From assembly GCA_963728895.1 (NCBI GenBank), contig CAVSLM010000007.1, positions 248,001 through 312,000 of the forward strand: a DNA stretch of 64,000 nt. The letters are read 5' to 3'. Shown here piece by piece: positions 10,716 to 20,719 of the stretch. This DNA comes from CAVSLM01 sp963728895. Its GTDB lineage: Bacteria; Pseudomonadota; Gammaproteobacteria; JBBQDK01. The notes under the pieces were generated by a model. It searched no databases. It saw nothing but the letters and a program-made list of their open reading frames with translations, and had not been told where the DNA came from. The position numbers were made by a program, and so were the translations under genes. Positions within the stretch are counted from its first letter, which is position 1. Each line of letters begins with the position of its first letter.

Positions 10716-11404
10716 CTAGATTTTATCGTTGAAGTCGGCCGCGACCAGCTCTAGGCCCACCTTTTCCAAGTAGCCTCGAATCGTGTTCTCGGTAAAAAAG
10801 TACAAGTGTCGCGGCACGTCTTCCTGTAAAGGTACTTCGAGGAGATGCTGGCGAAGTTTGTGACCAAGAAAACGAACAATCCACTTGGCTTAAGTACCCG
10901 GGCTGCCTCCATGAATAGGATTTCGGGTCGTGCGTGTGCTCGAGGACCGCCCAGGCAGTGATCGCGTCGTACGTCGGCCGCGAGACCGGAACATCAGCGA
11001 ACGGCATCCGGAAAACCTCGAAGTCTCCGATCGGCTTCGAGCTCGCGGCGATCTCGACACCTTCCACCCTCCAACCTTTCGCCTTCATGAATCTCGGGAA
11101 GTCGCCGTTGGCGCAACCAATGTCGAGCAGCCTCGGATTGTCCGCGGTGACCCCCTCGAGGTACCTGGCCTCCTCGGCGTACCTATTTTGATGGTGCGAC
11201 GCATCCGTTAGAAGTAGTCGTAGAAGGCTGGGATAAAATCGCACATCTCGTCGAAGCCGGGCGGATTCACAAATACGATCCCGCAGCTGCGGCACTCCAC
11301 AACCTTGAACCACTCGTTACGGTGGAAAAAGGTGTCGGGCATCGTGTAGACCTCAGAATGGTCCGCCGACCCGCAGAGCTGCAATCTACCCTTCCCTACT
11401 CACA
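10716..11404 (-). pseudogene. Class I methyltransferase with N-terminal zinc-ribbon-like segment, frame-broken
   Basis: The N-terminal segment has LQLCGSADHSEVYTM and ECRSCGIVFVNPP, a Cys-pair lead typical of sugar-cluster methyltransferases. After a frame change near 11.23 kb come RLLDIGCANGDFPRFM (SAM loop) and YDAITAWAVLEHTHDP. A second change near 10.92 kb gives FMEAARVLKPSGLFVF, and another restores FTENTIRGYLEKVGLELVAAD, ending at TAG 10716-10718. All conserved blocks are present, in order. The 5' start near GTG 11404 is uncertain because a frame break also seems to lie before the first Cys pair. The substrate is unknown. Confidence 0.55.
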
Positions 11405-11515
11405 GACTTGAGGTCCCAGGTTCTTGTAGCTGGCTCCGGAATACCGATCGGCGTTTGGCGTTCCTGCCTTTCGTGGACAGGCGTTATGGCCAATCCGTGG
11501 CGGTCCCATATTGTG

Positions 11516-12842
11516 TCAGCACGGCCCGGCCACTGCCGGCCGCGCAACTGCCTCGTTTCGGTGTGTGCTCCGCACGACGGAGCGGCGAGTCAACCCGACG
11601 ATCATGCCCGTGAATACCCATAAGAAATGCTGCGCAAATACCTGGATTTGTATGCTGCCACTGAGCAGGAAGACTGCGGCCGCAAGCAGTGCGTAAGCTT
11701 GTCTGAGCGCTCGCCTATCCGCGAAAACGCGCGCCAGCAAGCCGCATAGGAAACGCAACGATGAGTAAGAACAGCACCAGGGCCGGATCCCTCCACGGAC
11801 CAGCAGGTGTAGGAAGGCGCGGTGCGGATTTTCCGACGGCCGCGTTCCGGGCAGCGAATAGAAACGGTAAACGGTTTGGAAATTCTCGATGCCGATCCCC
11901 AGCAATGGATGGATTCGCGGCGATCATGGACTCTTCTTCAGGGGAATCCAGCCGATAGAAGAAGAGAGTTGTTCTCCTCGGGTGGTCTGGAGCTTGAAGC
12001 GGACCAACTGCTCAAGTGCCGAAAGCTTCCACGCAGCCAGCCCTACCAGACAGACAGCGGTAACCACCATGAATGCTCGCTCCCGTGGCGTCGGGCCGCA
12101 GATCGCGGGCACGACCGATGGCGTATGCTACGGCATTCGCCACTAAGCTTAATGCAACCAGCAGCCATGCGCCTTTGGAGAAAGTGAAGACACTTAGCAC
12201 GGGAAAGCCTGATGAGATACATGCCGGCTGCAAAATAGCGTCGGCACAAGAATCCAGCAGGGATGCCATGAAGGTCCCTATTCCCAGGAGATTGCCAATT
12301 ACATTTGGATCCTTCAATAACACCAATCCGTCGACCCGCATCCTGGATATTGCTGGCGCGACCAGAAATAGGTCACCACGCCAGCAAACAGTATTCCAGA
12401 AAGGAAAGAAAGCCAGAAGCTTCCCATAGCCGTTGCGCTCCACGAATGCGGCCACGCAAAACCAATAACCAGTTAGGTAAGTCAGAAGAGCCTCAGGACC
12501 GCGAGGATGTTCAGGTAAGATGCAGCCATAGCGAACGCTAATTGACCATGGTCGCCGAAAGCAACCATAGCGCGAGCAGAGCCAAGACCAAGGCGTATCC
12601 GCGAAGATCAACGATGCTGTCTCTGAGCCCGGGAACCACGCGGCGCGAAAAGGGACGCGATCGCGAAGATAACCGAGAAACAAGAAATCACCCGGTGTGA
12701 TGCCATGCAGGTACCACCAGGAAAATGGAAAGCATGGCTGACGCCCCAGAAGAATGCCGCGATCAACCCGACCGCATTGGCCGGATCCCCCGTCGAGCAC
12801 TTCAGCTCTGATGCCGTGCACTGTCCGTCTGTTGCCGGTCAT
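11516..12842 (-). pseudogene. O-antigen ligase/polymerase-like membrane protein, frame-broken
   Basis: ATG 12842 overlaps the TGA of the upstream gene (ATGA). Joined frames contain a series of hydrophobic helices (for example VNAVAYAIG and LLAAAVFLLSGS). Near the 3' end lies GIGIENFQTVYRFYSLPG followed by SENPHRAFLHLLVRGG, the large periplasmic loop plus N-P/H-x-x-L signature of the Wzy_C/WaaL family. The 1327-nt span, about 442 codons, matches the family length but needs several frame changes. The predicted role is polymerising repeat units or attaching the polymer to lipid A core in the periplasm. I cannot separate WaaL from Wzy. Confidence 0.55.
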
Positions 12843-14317
12843 TCTGCCTTGAACGAACTCCAGGTCGTGCACCCAACGTCGCGCTGGCTTAGGCCACACG
12901 TAAGGCGCTCGTGCAGCGCGAGGTACGCCGTTTCCAAAAACGCTCCAGATCCTCGCACGAAAACGGTCGGGCATACTGCGTTGGTGCTGCCCGGGGAATG
13001 TGGAAGCGTTCAACTTTGGCGAGAAAGCTGATGATCTGGTCCGTACCGACCACGTCAGAGGGCCCTCCAGCAACGAGTCAATCTAGCTGCGGCAACCGCT
13101 TGGGGCAGTCGCAGAAGTGGACCGTCGGGAGGTCGTTGGAAGAAGTTGCGCGCAAACGTAATCGCCGGAATCTGCAGCAGGCCGGCCTCGTAAGCTATCG
13201 TGCCCGAAACCGTAAACACGAGGTCACAGGTGCGCATCAGAGGTCGGCTATCCATTCGCGGGTCTATAATCTTGACACCTGGGATTGTCTTGAGCCTTCT
13301 GTAGAAGGATAGCGGTCGGCCATCGACATCGTCCGGATGCGCCTTCACGTATAGATCATGCGTAGCGGGAAGCGAGCGCGCGATCTGCTCGATCAGCACC
13401 ACCTGGTCCGCGAAGTACGATCCGAAGACGTCAATGGAGGACTCCGGCTGCATGTGAAGCGCATACAGCACTAGCGGCCGGTCCCCCATTCGGTCGTAGG
13501 GTGGCTTCAGCACGATCTGGAGCAGATTCCACCTGCGCTGCAGGTACATCTGTACAAGCCGCGGAATTGTGTAACGGGTATAGTCGTTCCCAACATCCAT
13601 GAGCGACAGCCTCCAAGCTCCGAGGAAAAGACGAAAGTGTTGCGGCATACGCAGAAAAATGTCGCGCAATCGCCCGCTCATCGCTCGGTGGACGTGCGCT
13701 TGCCGGTTGGTCTCAAGGCACAGGAATTCTCGGAAGAAATTCCTTCGCCTGAGCATCGTCCTTCTTCCCGTCCACCTCCCGAACCGGGAGCATTCCGGAG
13801 TCGTCATAGGACGGACAGAACCCGAACGCTTCCCGCAGCAGCCTGATGACCGACGGCGTAACATAGGGTACGCGCTGTTTCCGGCAAACGAGCATCGTCA
13901 AAAGCTGCAATGCGGTATCCCTTCCACCCGAGACGTATGCGACTTTCCGCTCCCCCAGAAACGCAGACAGCCGCCGCTGGACATTCGCCAGATAACCTAT
14001 TGCGAAGGCGGGCTGCTTCCTGCGCAGCATGCGGCCAATCAATATGATGTCGTTGATTCTGGGCCTACCTGGGGTTTCCAGCTCCGCGAGCCAGTCCCTC
14101 GCATCGGATTCGTCGTCCATGTGCTGCTCACTCTCGGAACGGTCTGACGAGCACCGAGTCGGATCGACACCTTTCGCGAGCGACCGTCTCCGTTCCGACT
14201 CGCGGTCGACTTGGTCCAGCTTACGGGAACGCCCCTGAGCTGTAGGCGCTCCGCGAGTGCGAGAATGCTGCGCGTATATTCTATGGATGAGGATACGAAG
14301 ACGATTCCGCTCAACAT
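12839..14317 (-). pseudogene. Capsule-synthesis-family (Kps-like) protein, frame-broken
   Basis: ATG 14317 gives MLSGIVFVSSSIEYTRSILA. The middle holds GRMLRRKQPAFAIGYLANV and VAYVSGGRDTALQLL. The long open section 13.1-13.75 kb contains PLVLYALHMQPESSIDVFG, HDLYVKAHPDDVDG and LVFTVSGTIAYEAGL, the pattern of Capsule_synth/UDP-GlcNAc-2-epimerase-like folds (K-x-HP near a catalytic loop, then T-x-S-GTIAYEA). The tail (FLAKVERFHIPRAA, then ETAYLALHERLTCGL) lies in further frames and stops at TGA 12839-12841. The length of 493 codons is plausible. It may be a retaining glycosyltransferase acting early in chain assembly, but function is inferred from fold resemblance only. Confidence 0.5.
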
Positions 14318-14519
14318 TCGCAAACAACTCCAGAAGACAATTCCGCCAACCGATTGAGCCGAGCCGAGTGTGCTCGCAAGAACTCGCGGGCGCAGGCTCC
14401 GAAGGCGAGGACCCCAGGCCTGCGCAAACCCGGGAGATCCGTTACCGACTTGAGCATTGATGCACTACCAGTTCTTACCATCCCCAATTCACTCCGCAGA
14501 CCAACAACTGCATGGCAAG
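14318..14519 (-). other. Spacer with a short open frame between pseI and the capsule-like gene
   Basis: About 200 bases lie between the pseI stop and the next start. One frame gives a roughly 60-residue arginine/alanine-rich peptide (VLAFGACAREFLRAHSARL) that runs into the next gene. I recognise no family and see no clear ribosome-binding site. It could be the displaced 5' end of the next gene, a gene remnant, or nothing. Confidence 0.3.
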
Positions 14520-15588
14520 CTACCCGATCATGTCCCAGCACAACGCTGTGCCCCGGAGAATCTCGCGAGCAGCATGACGCCCGATCAGGAAATCAAGGTA
14601 GCGTGGCGCAACACCATACCCAGGCCGGATCGCACGCACATTGTCCAGCGTGAAGGGTTCCCCTTGTGCAATATCCTTCACCACGTACAATGAGCGTCGC
14701 AATGGCAGAGATGACTGCTCGCTTTCGGTCGGTCCGTAGTGGACCTCGCCCTGGGCTTCCCAGGCCCGCCGGTTTCGATCACAAGCGCCGACATCTCCTC
14801 GGGCTCCAGAGAGAATGCGGCATCGACGCCCCCCTCGGAGCGCTTTAGCGTAAAGTGCTTTTCAACGACGGTGGCACCCAACGCGATGCCTGCCACCGCC
14901 ACTCCGATGCCGTTCGTGTGATCCGAAAGACCCACTTGGCATTGGAACAGCTCGCGCAGGTGCGGAATTGTGGCCAGATTGGTGTTGGATGGCGATGCCG
15001 GATAGGTGCTCGTGCACTTCAGCAGAACGATATCGCTCGCTCCCGCCTGGCGCGCGACCCGTACCGACTCGTCGAGCTCAGCGGCGGTGGCCATACCGGT
15101 CGAGATGATCATGGGTTTGCGGGTGGCGGCAATGCGCCGTATAAGGCGGTATGTCGGTGTTTTCAAAGGATGCCACCTTGTAGCAAGGCGTTTGCAGACC
15201 CTCTAGAAACTCCACCGCAGTCTCATCGAATGGCGTACTGAATCCGATGATTCCGTGTTTCCGGCACCGCTCGAAGATGGCCTCGTGCCATTCCCAAGGG
15301 GTGTGCGCCTCCCGGTAGAGGTCGTACAGCGAGCGACCGGACCAAAGGCTGTTCGGATCCGAAATAAGGAAATCGCCCTGATGCAGATCCAGGGTCATCG
15401 TGTCCGCAGTGTAGGTTTGCAACTTCAGTGCTGCGACGCCGGCACGGGCCGCGGGCGTCGACCAGCTGCAGCGCGCGATCCAACGACCGATCATGGTTCC
15501 CTGACATTTCTGCGATAATGAACGGCGGATGCACCGAGCCGACCGCTCGTCCCGCGATCGTGATTGTCTCTTCCGATGTTCTGCTCAT
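14520..15588 (-). pseudogene. pseI: Pseudaminic acid synthase, frame-broken
   Basis: ATG 15588 overlaps the stop of the PseG-PseH gene. The N terminus has PPFIIAEMSGNHD, the signature of NeuB/PseI/LegI synthases. ALKLQTYTADTMTLD and GIIGFSTPFDETAVEFL follow in a second frame. KPMIISTGMATAAELDE, LLKCTSTYPA and GLSDHTNG are in a third. The C-terminal SAF (antifreeze-like) domain, VKDIAQGEPFTLDNVRAIRPG, ends at 14520. Members condense a 2,4-diacetamido-trideoxyhexose with phosphoenolpyruvate to a nine-carbon nonulosonic acid. PseI rather than NeuB is chosen because pseB, pseC and pseG homologues sit in the same run. At 1069 nt the span is one base off a multiple of three; three frame changes are visible. 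Confidence 0.75.
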
Positions 15589-17079
15589 ATCGACAGTCGT
15601 TGTATGAATATCATATCGCGAGCTTCAAATCCGCTGGCCAGGAAGGCCCTGGCCGACGCTTCGTTCCCGACCAGCACCTCGGCGCGTACCACCCGGACCT
15701 CCGCGCGGTTCTCCTTCAGCCATTCGCTGCCGGCGCGCAGGAGCATACTACCGTAGCCCGCCCCCTGCCTTCCAGGCCACGAGGTACACGGAAACGGTCG
15801 CATGATCCCCCTGAACATCGTACCGCAGCACACCGATCGGCTCACCCATAGATTCGCCGATCAGCATTACCCTTGCCGGATTCGTGATGGCACACGCGAA
15901 CCAGCGTTGGTGGACATTCCAGTCGATTGGCGCAGGGTCGCGCGAGTGCCTACGGACCTCTTCCGAATTGCGCCATGCATAGACGGCGGCAGAATCGGAG
16001 GCCGTCGCCAGCCTAAGAACAAGCGAACCCCGCAACAGTCGTGACACGACGCGGTCGACACCTCGTCCGTCCACCAGGCCCGCCGCCCGGTCGGAAAGGA
16101 ACGCCCGGAGCTCGGGACACCCCACTAGCATAGTGATCGCGGCGCGTAGCCTACCGACGTCCAGCTGCCCGGCGTCGCCGATATATACGTGGCGAGCTTC
16201 ACGGGCCAGGGTTGTAGCAGTGGGTCGCTGGTTGTCCGCGATGGTCACGACGATGCTGGGCAGTCCCATACTACACCGTTCCCAGGTCTCGCCACCGCCG
16301 CCGCCCACCCCCAGATCGGCGGCGGCCATCAGCTCCGCCATGTTGTCGACGTCGCTGTGCACCGTGACTCGGCGCGAAGTGGCACTCTGGCACGCAATTG
16401 CCTCCCGGCGCGTATTGCCGGGCCCAAGGACCACGTCAACATTGAGCGTTTCGCCATACGTCTCGAGCACGACCTGCAGTACACGGCTGGTCATGTCGAC
16501 CGGATCGGAACCGCCGAACGAGATCAGCAAATGGGAGACGCGGTCCTCGCGGGTCCGCAGGCATCTGCGCGCTAGCGCGAACTCCTTGCGCAACAGCGCA
16601 TATCGGGGTCCGAGGAGCAACTCGCAACCCGGGGGAACGAGCGCCACGTAGGACTGCTGCGCCTGCTCGTTCGGGCTGGCATCCAGCAACATGTCGCAGT
16701 CATGCGCGCGTTCGGCTAGATCGTCCAGCACGAGCAGGCGTCGGACCACTGGCCTCAGACGCGACTCCCAACGTGCGTCCAGATCGTAATGATCGACAAT
16801 GAGCCATTCGAAGCCACGGCGGAAGCCTTGAAGCACCGACAACGACGCCTTGGCGTCCTCCGACCAATCTGACCGGAGCCGCTGCGTTCGGATCCGGGAA
16901 GGGAGTGCAGCTCGAAACCCTCCTGCTCGATTCGCGAGCCAATGTCGCCGAGGAGCCAGGCGACAGATGAAGACGACCGATGCACCCCGTTCCCTAAGCC
17001 GACTGGCAAGCACCAGACATCGCATAACATGGCCGCTGCCGATGCGGCTCGAGGAGTCCGCCCGGATAGCCACCAGCAC
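15585..17079 (-). pseudogene. pseG: PseG-PseH fusion: UDP-sugar hydrolase plus GNAT acetyltransferase, frame changes
   Basis: GTG 17079 starts VLVAIRADSSSRIGSGHVMR, the PseG N-terminal motif. The GT-B-like hydrolase core includes LISFGGSDPVD and GVGGGGGETWERCSMGLP. PseG removes UDP from UDP-2,4-diacetamido-2,4,6-trideoxy-L-altrose. From about residue 350 a GNAT domain follows (LRLATASDSAAVYAWRNSE), matching PseH, which acetylates the 4-amino group. A frame change near 15.76 kb separates GYGSMLLRAGSEWL and the final LASGFEARDMIFIQ from the rest. A compensating pair of frame shifts near 16.9 kb hides GFELHSLP in another frame. The coding order hydrolase-acetyltransferase in one chain is a fusion of two usually separate Pse enzymes. 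Confidence 0.75.
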
Positions 17080-17085
17080 GCCGAC

Positions 17086-18378
17086 TCACCTCACCATGAA
17101 CAGTGGGACCAGCGGATCACAGCGCAGAGACTGCTCTAGCTTGCGCTCCCTTATGGCTGTTCCGATCAGCGGAAAAACGTCGTCGTACACCGCAAGCAGA
17201 TGGTCGACGTCATTTTCATCGTGGGCATAGGACATGTTATGAGTTCCGAGGGTCAGGATACCGCGTGCAAATACCTCCTGCAGGAACAGTGTCTTAATCT
17301 GCCATTGCGTATACGGCTGCACGTCCTTGAACAGCAGAAAGGACCAGCTTGGGTCTCCTGAAATGGAGAGAACTTCGGAGAGATCGTGCGCCTCGATGCG
17401 CTCCTTGACACCGGCCACGATCCCGCTGGCCATTCTGCCGCATTGTTTCCACCACTGGCTCGCGCTGCAGCTTAGCCATTGTGGCGACTGCGGCTGCGAG
17501 CGACAAGGCTTCACCCCCGAAGGTGAAGGAGAAGAAGATCTCCTCCATCAGCTGCATCACCTCCGCACGCCCAGCGACGGCGGAGAGGGGATAACCATTC
17601 GCTAACCCCTTGCCGAAGGTCGCCAGATCGGGTGTCACGCCGAAACGCTCCTGCGCACCGCCATTGGCAAGCCGGAATCCTGTTATAGTCTCGTCGAACA
17701 CCGGCAGGGCGCCGTGTCGAGTGGCTCAGCTCCCCTCACTCCTTCAAGGTAGTCCGGGGCCGGCTCGACGACGTTCATGGGTTCCATGATCACCGCGGCG
17801 AACTCACCCTCGTGGCGGTCCAGTAGCAATTCCAGGGACGGTAGATCGTTGAATGCGAAGACGTGAGTAAGGTCCCGGACCGCCTGCGGAACACCTCGAT
17901 TCCGGGGGGTGGATCCTATGTACCAATCCTGCCAGCCGTGATAGCCGCAAACCGCCACCCGATCACGACGTGTGTATGCCCGCGCGAGCCGTATGGCGCC
18001 AGCGGTCGCGTCGGAGCCATTCTTTCCAAATCGTACCATTTCCGCACACGGCACCATCTCCACGATCTTTTCGGCCACGTCGATCTCGATAGGATGGGGC
18101 AAGGAGAATATGACCCCCCGTTCCAGCTGCGCATGTACGGCGGCGGTAACATCCGGATCACCGTATCCCAGCGTCACGGCGGCGAGGCTGTTGATGAAGT
18201 CGACATACTCATTTCCGTCCACATCCCAGACTCTGCTTCCCCGCCCGTGGCATACGTAGAACGGCGATACGCCGAGGGGAAACTGCGTCGTGCTCTTACT
18301 GAAGGTTTGCGTACCTAGCGGAATGCTCCGCAACGCGCGCTGCAGCAGCTCCTCCGAAACCGAATACCGGCCACTCAT
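17086..18378 (-). pseudogene. Class III (glutamate-semialdehyde-type) aminotransferase, frame-broken
   Basis: From ATG 18378 the protein has SKSTTQFPLGVSPFYV, GRGSRVWDVDGNEYVDF and FGKNGSDATAGAIRLARAYT (PLP phosphate site). The frame changes near 17.7 kb to MFDETITGFRLANGG and DLATFGKGLANGYPLSAV, which carries the PLP lysine. It changes again near 17.43 kb for the C-terminal domain. The total of 1293 nt is a multiple of three, so the two breaks compensate. GSA-aminomutase relatives occur in nonulosonic acid and related sugar clusters as extra transaminases. In this operon, next to an aldo/keto reductase and Pse genes, it probably installs an amino group on the sugar. True hemL is unlikely given the context. 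Confidence 0.7.
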
Positions 18379-18423
18379 ATACCTTCATCGCCTCGGGGGT
18401 CACCAAGCGAAGGTTATTGGCAA

Positions 18424-19161
18424 TTAAAACGAGCGTTTGTAACCTTCGTTGCGACTATATGCAGAGTTCAGTGCCACTAGATCGGGCCGCCTCCTAAGGA
18501 GGTCCAGCACGTCGGCGCTAGAAAAACATGGATTGCTTGAATACAACGCTTCATAGATTCCGGCGACCAGAGCGAAGTCCTCAGGCTCGTCTACCGTCCA
18601 GCGCAGCGCCGACAGGTCGCGATCGTGCTCGTAGCTTCCCAGTTTGAACCGGTCTGGCTGCTGGTATATGAAAGGCGTAACGTGCTCCCTATGCGTGTCA
18701 CGGGCCGCCTCTCGCCAGGCCCGCTCCATGCATTCGAAGCGAATCACTTCCACGTCGAGACCATCTGGCAGAGTGGGTTTGATGGTATTGCTGGTGTAGT
18801 CGTAGCCGCCCTGCAGGTGCAGCTCAATCACGCTGTCGATGACCTCCGGGTCGGCAAGCGGGCAATCCCCGGTTAGCCTGACCACGTGTTGGGGGTGAAG
18901 ATCGACCACGGCGCGATACATGCGATCCAACACATCCGTTGTGCTGCCTCGATAGACCTCGACGGCCAGTCGGTGACACAGCGCCTCGATCTCGCCGTCT
19001 GCCGTATCCAGGCTGGTCGCGACGACGAGCGTGCCGATCCGGTGAGCACGCCGTATGCGCTCGATCTGTCGCTCCAGCATCGGGGCACCAAGGAGGTCCT
19101 TCAAGACCTTCCCCGGCAGACGGCTGGAGGCGCTCCTCGCTTGCAACGCGGCTATGATCAC
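18424..19161 (-). CDS. pseF: SpsF/PseF-type cytidylyltransferase
   Basis: An intact 245-residue protein. I choose GTG 19161 because it begins VIIAALQARSASSRLPGKVL at the nucleotide-binding loop and overlaps the stop of the upstream methyltransferase by GTGA. LTGDCPLADPEVID carries the metal-binding Asp, and WTVDEPEDFALV is the family's C-terminal block. Members of the NeuA/SpsF superfamily activate nonulosonic acids as CMP-sugars from CTP. With pseB, pseC, pseG and pseI in the same operon this is the likely CMP-pseudaminate (or derivative) synthetase. SpsF relatives are less well characterised than Campylobacter PseF, so the nucleotide and sugar are inferred. Confidence 0.75.
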   Translation of the reverse strand: MIIAALQARSASSRLPGKVLKDLLGAPMLERQIERIRRAHRIGTLVVATSLDTADGEIEALCHRLAVEVYRGSTTDVLDRMYRAVVDLHPQHVVRLTGDCPLADPEVIDSVIELHLQGGYDYTSNTIKPTLPDGLDVEVIRFECMERAWREAARDTHREHVTPFIYQQPDRFKLGSYEHDRDLSALRWTVDEPEDFALVAGIYEALYSSNPCFSSADVLDLLRRRPDLVALNSAYSRNEGYKRSF

Positions 19162-19840
19162 GGCGTGGTTTCTTCGGTGTGGTAATAGCGCGTTTCGGAC
19201 TTGCCGAGTAATACACAAACGCCCCGGGAACACGAATCCGCCGAGCCGATTCCGAGATTCGGCTTATCATGGTCGTACGTCATGCGCGCCAGCTCCTTGT
19301 ATGTGCACAGCGCTTCGAAGATCCTGGCGTAATCCTGCTTGTACGTGTAGACCCTTTCATCCTTGCGGTGGCGATAGGACCGCCGCAGAGGGCTGTCGGG
19401 CAGGAAGTCGCCCAGGATAAGATGGCCTCCATCGGTCACCACCCTGTCGATCTCGCTTATGGATCTCGCCAAGGTGCTGCGATCCACCCAGTGCAACACG
19501 AAGTTGACCACCACCAGATCAAAGCGCTCCTCTAGCGGCAGATCCGCGAGCACACCACGGGAAAATCCACCGCCGGATAGCGCATCCGTCCGTCGGCAAT
19601 CGCCTTCTCGCCGGGGTCCACTCCCACCAGCCGGTCGCATTCAATGATGCTTCCGATTCGCGCGAGCCGCCAGCCGTTCGCGCAACCCAGCTCCGCGACG
19701 CTGCGGATCGCGCCCCGCTTGCGCAGCATCTCGATCATATGGGTCGGCCAGTCCGGTCCGTGGTTCGATCCGATGGCGGAACGGTTGCGCTCGAACCAGG
19801 CGTCCCCCTCCTTCCTTGAAAACAGATCGTCCTGGATCAC
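19158..19840 (-). pseudogene. Class I SAM-dependent methyltransferase, one frame change
   Basis: GTG 19840 follows the reductase stop (TGA 19842-19844) immediately. VIQDDLFSRKEGDAWFERN leads to the SAM loop AELGCANGWRLARIG and GVDPGEKAIADG. Near 19.57 kb the frame changes and the protein continues RFDLVVVNFVLHWVDRSTL and VTDGGHLILGDFLPD, ending at TGA 19158-19160. The 683-nt span is not a multiple of three. Methyltransferases in the middle of Pse cassettes could methylate the sugar (for example O-methyl or N-methyl groups). The target is unknown here. Confidence 0.65.
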
Positions 19841-19841
19841 A

Positions 19842-20719
19842 TCACAGCCTCCATCGGAAAGGGTTGATGATCTCCGGGTCGTGGATTGCGAAGGCTCCAC
19901 ACCAGTCGGTATCCAGCCGCGTTTGCGCGACGGCGATGATATCGAGCAATTCGACCGCTTGGTGACCCCGACGAGCACGACGTCCGCCGATTCGATGTTC
20001 AGGGCAAACGCCCATGCCGCCTGCAACGGGGTCAGGCCCCGCCGCGCCGCCTCCTCCCGAAAGCCCGACACAACGTTCCGCGCGCGCGCAAAGTGTGACG
20101 GCAACTCATCGGGCGGCATGAGGAGCACGCCCTGAAGAAATACCGAACGCACATGCACCTCGACGCCGGCCTGCCGGAGCGCGTCGACGTGACCGCTTTC
20201 GAGCAGTCTCTGGTCCAGCACACTTGTCGGAATCTGGGCCAAGTCAACTCGATGGCGATCCAGCACGCGATCGAGCTCATCGCCTGTATATACCGAGACG
20301 CCTATCTTCTCAACCAGACCCTGCTCCCGAAGCTCGGTCATGCACTCCAGCAACTGAGTGCCGCCCGGTGCAAGCAGATCCGACGCCGCATGGGCGACCA
20401 GTCCGTGAACCCGTTCGACCCGCAGCCGGCGCAAAGATTTTCGGAACGCCTCTTCCAATCGACGGACGTCCTTGGAATCAATCCGGTCCCGTTCGAAGCG
20501 GGGTGTCTTCGTGACCACTTTCCAATCAACAGTCAAGTCCATGCAGGCGCCCAGAACGGACTCGCTTTCGCCGTACAGGTGCGCGGTATCGAGGACTCGG
20601 ATACCGCCGTCGGCGGCGAGGTCGAGTATCTCCCTGACCTGCGCCGGAGAGCTTCTGCCCCCCCTGTTGGAGATTCCGTAGTCCATCCCGAACTGCACCG
20701 TTCCCAATCCGATCCTCAT
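19842..20719 (-). pseudogene. Aldo/keto reductase, 3' frame change
   Basis: ATG 20719 overlaps the pseC stop. MRIGLGTVQFGMDYG and RVLDTAHLYGESESVLG give the Asp-Tyr pair, KVVTKTPRF the Lys and VHGLVAHAA the His of the aldo/keto reductase tetrad on a TIM barrel. Near 19.96 kb the frame must change to give ELLDIIAVAQTRLDTDWCG and the stop at 19842-19844. If the frame is not corrected, the reductase reads straight into the methyltransferase, which I regard as an artefact. A redox enzyme here could prepare a keto group for the class III aminotransferase of the same operon. NADPH use is a family property. Confidence 0.7.

Noticed and set aside
19532..20719. Apparent fusion of aldo/keto reductase and methyltransferase in one 395-codon frame
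   Set aside because: The reductase C terminus, its stop and the methyltransferase start are visible in the other frames, so the fusion is produced by a frame change near 19.96 kb.
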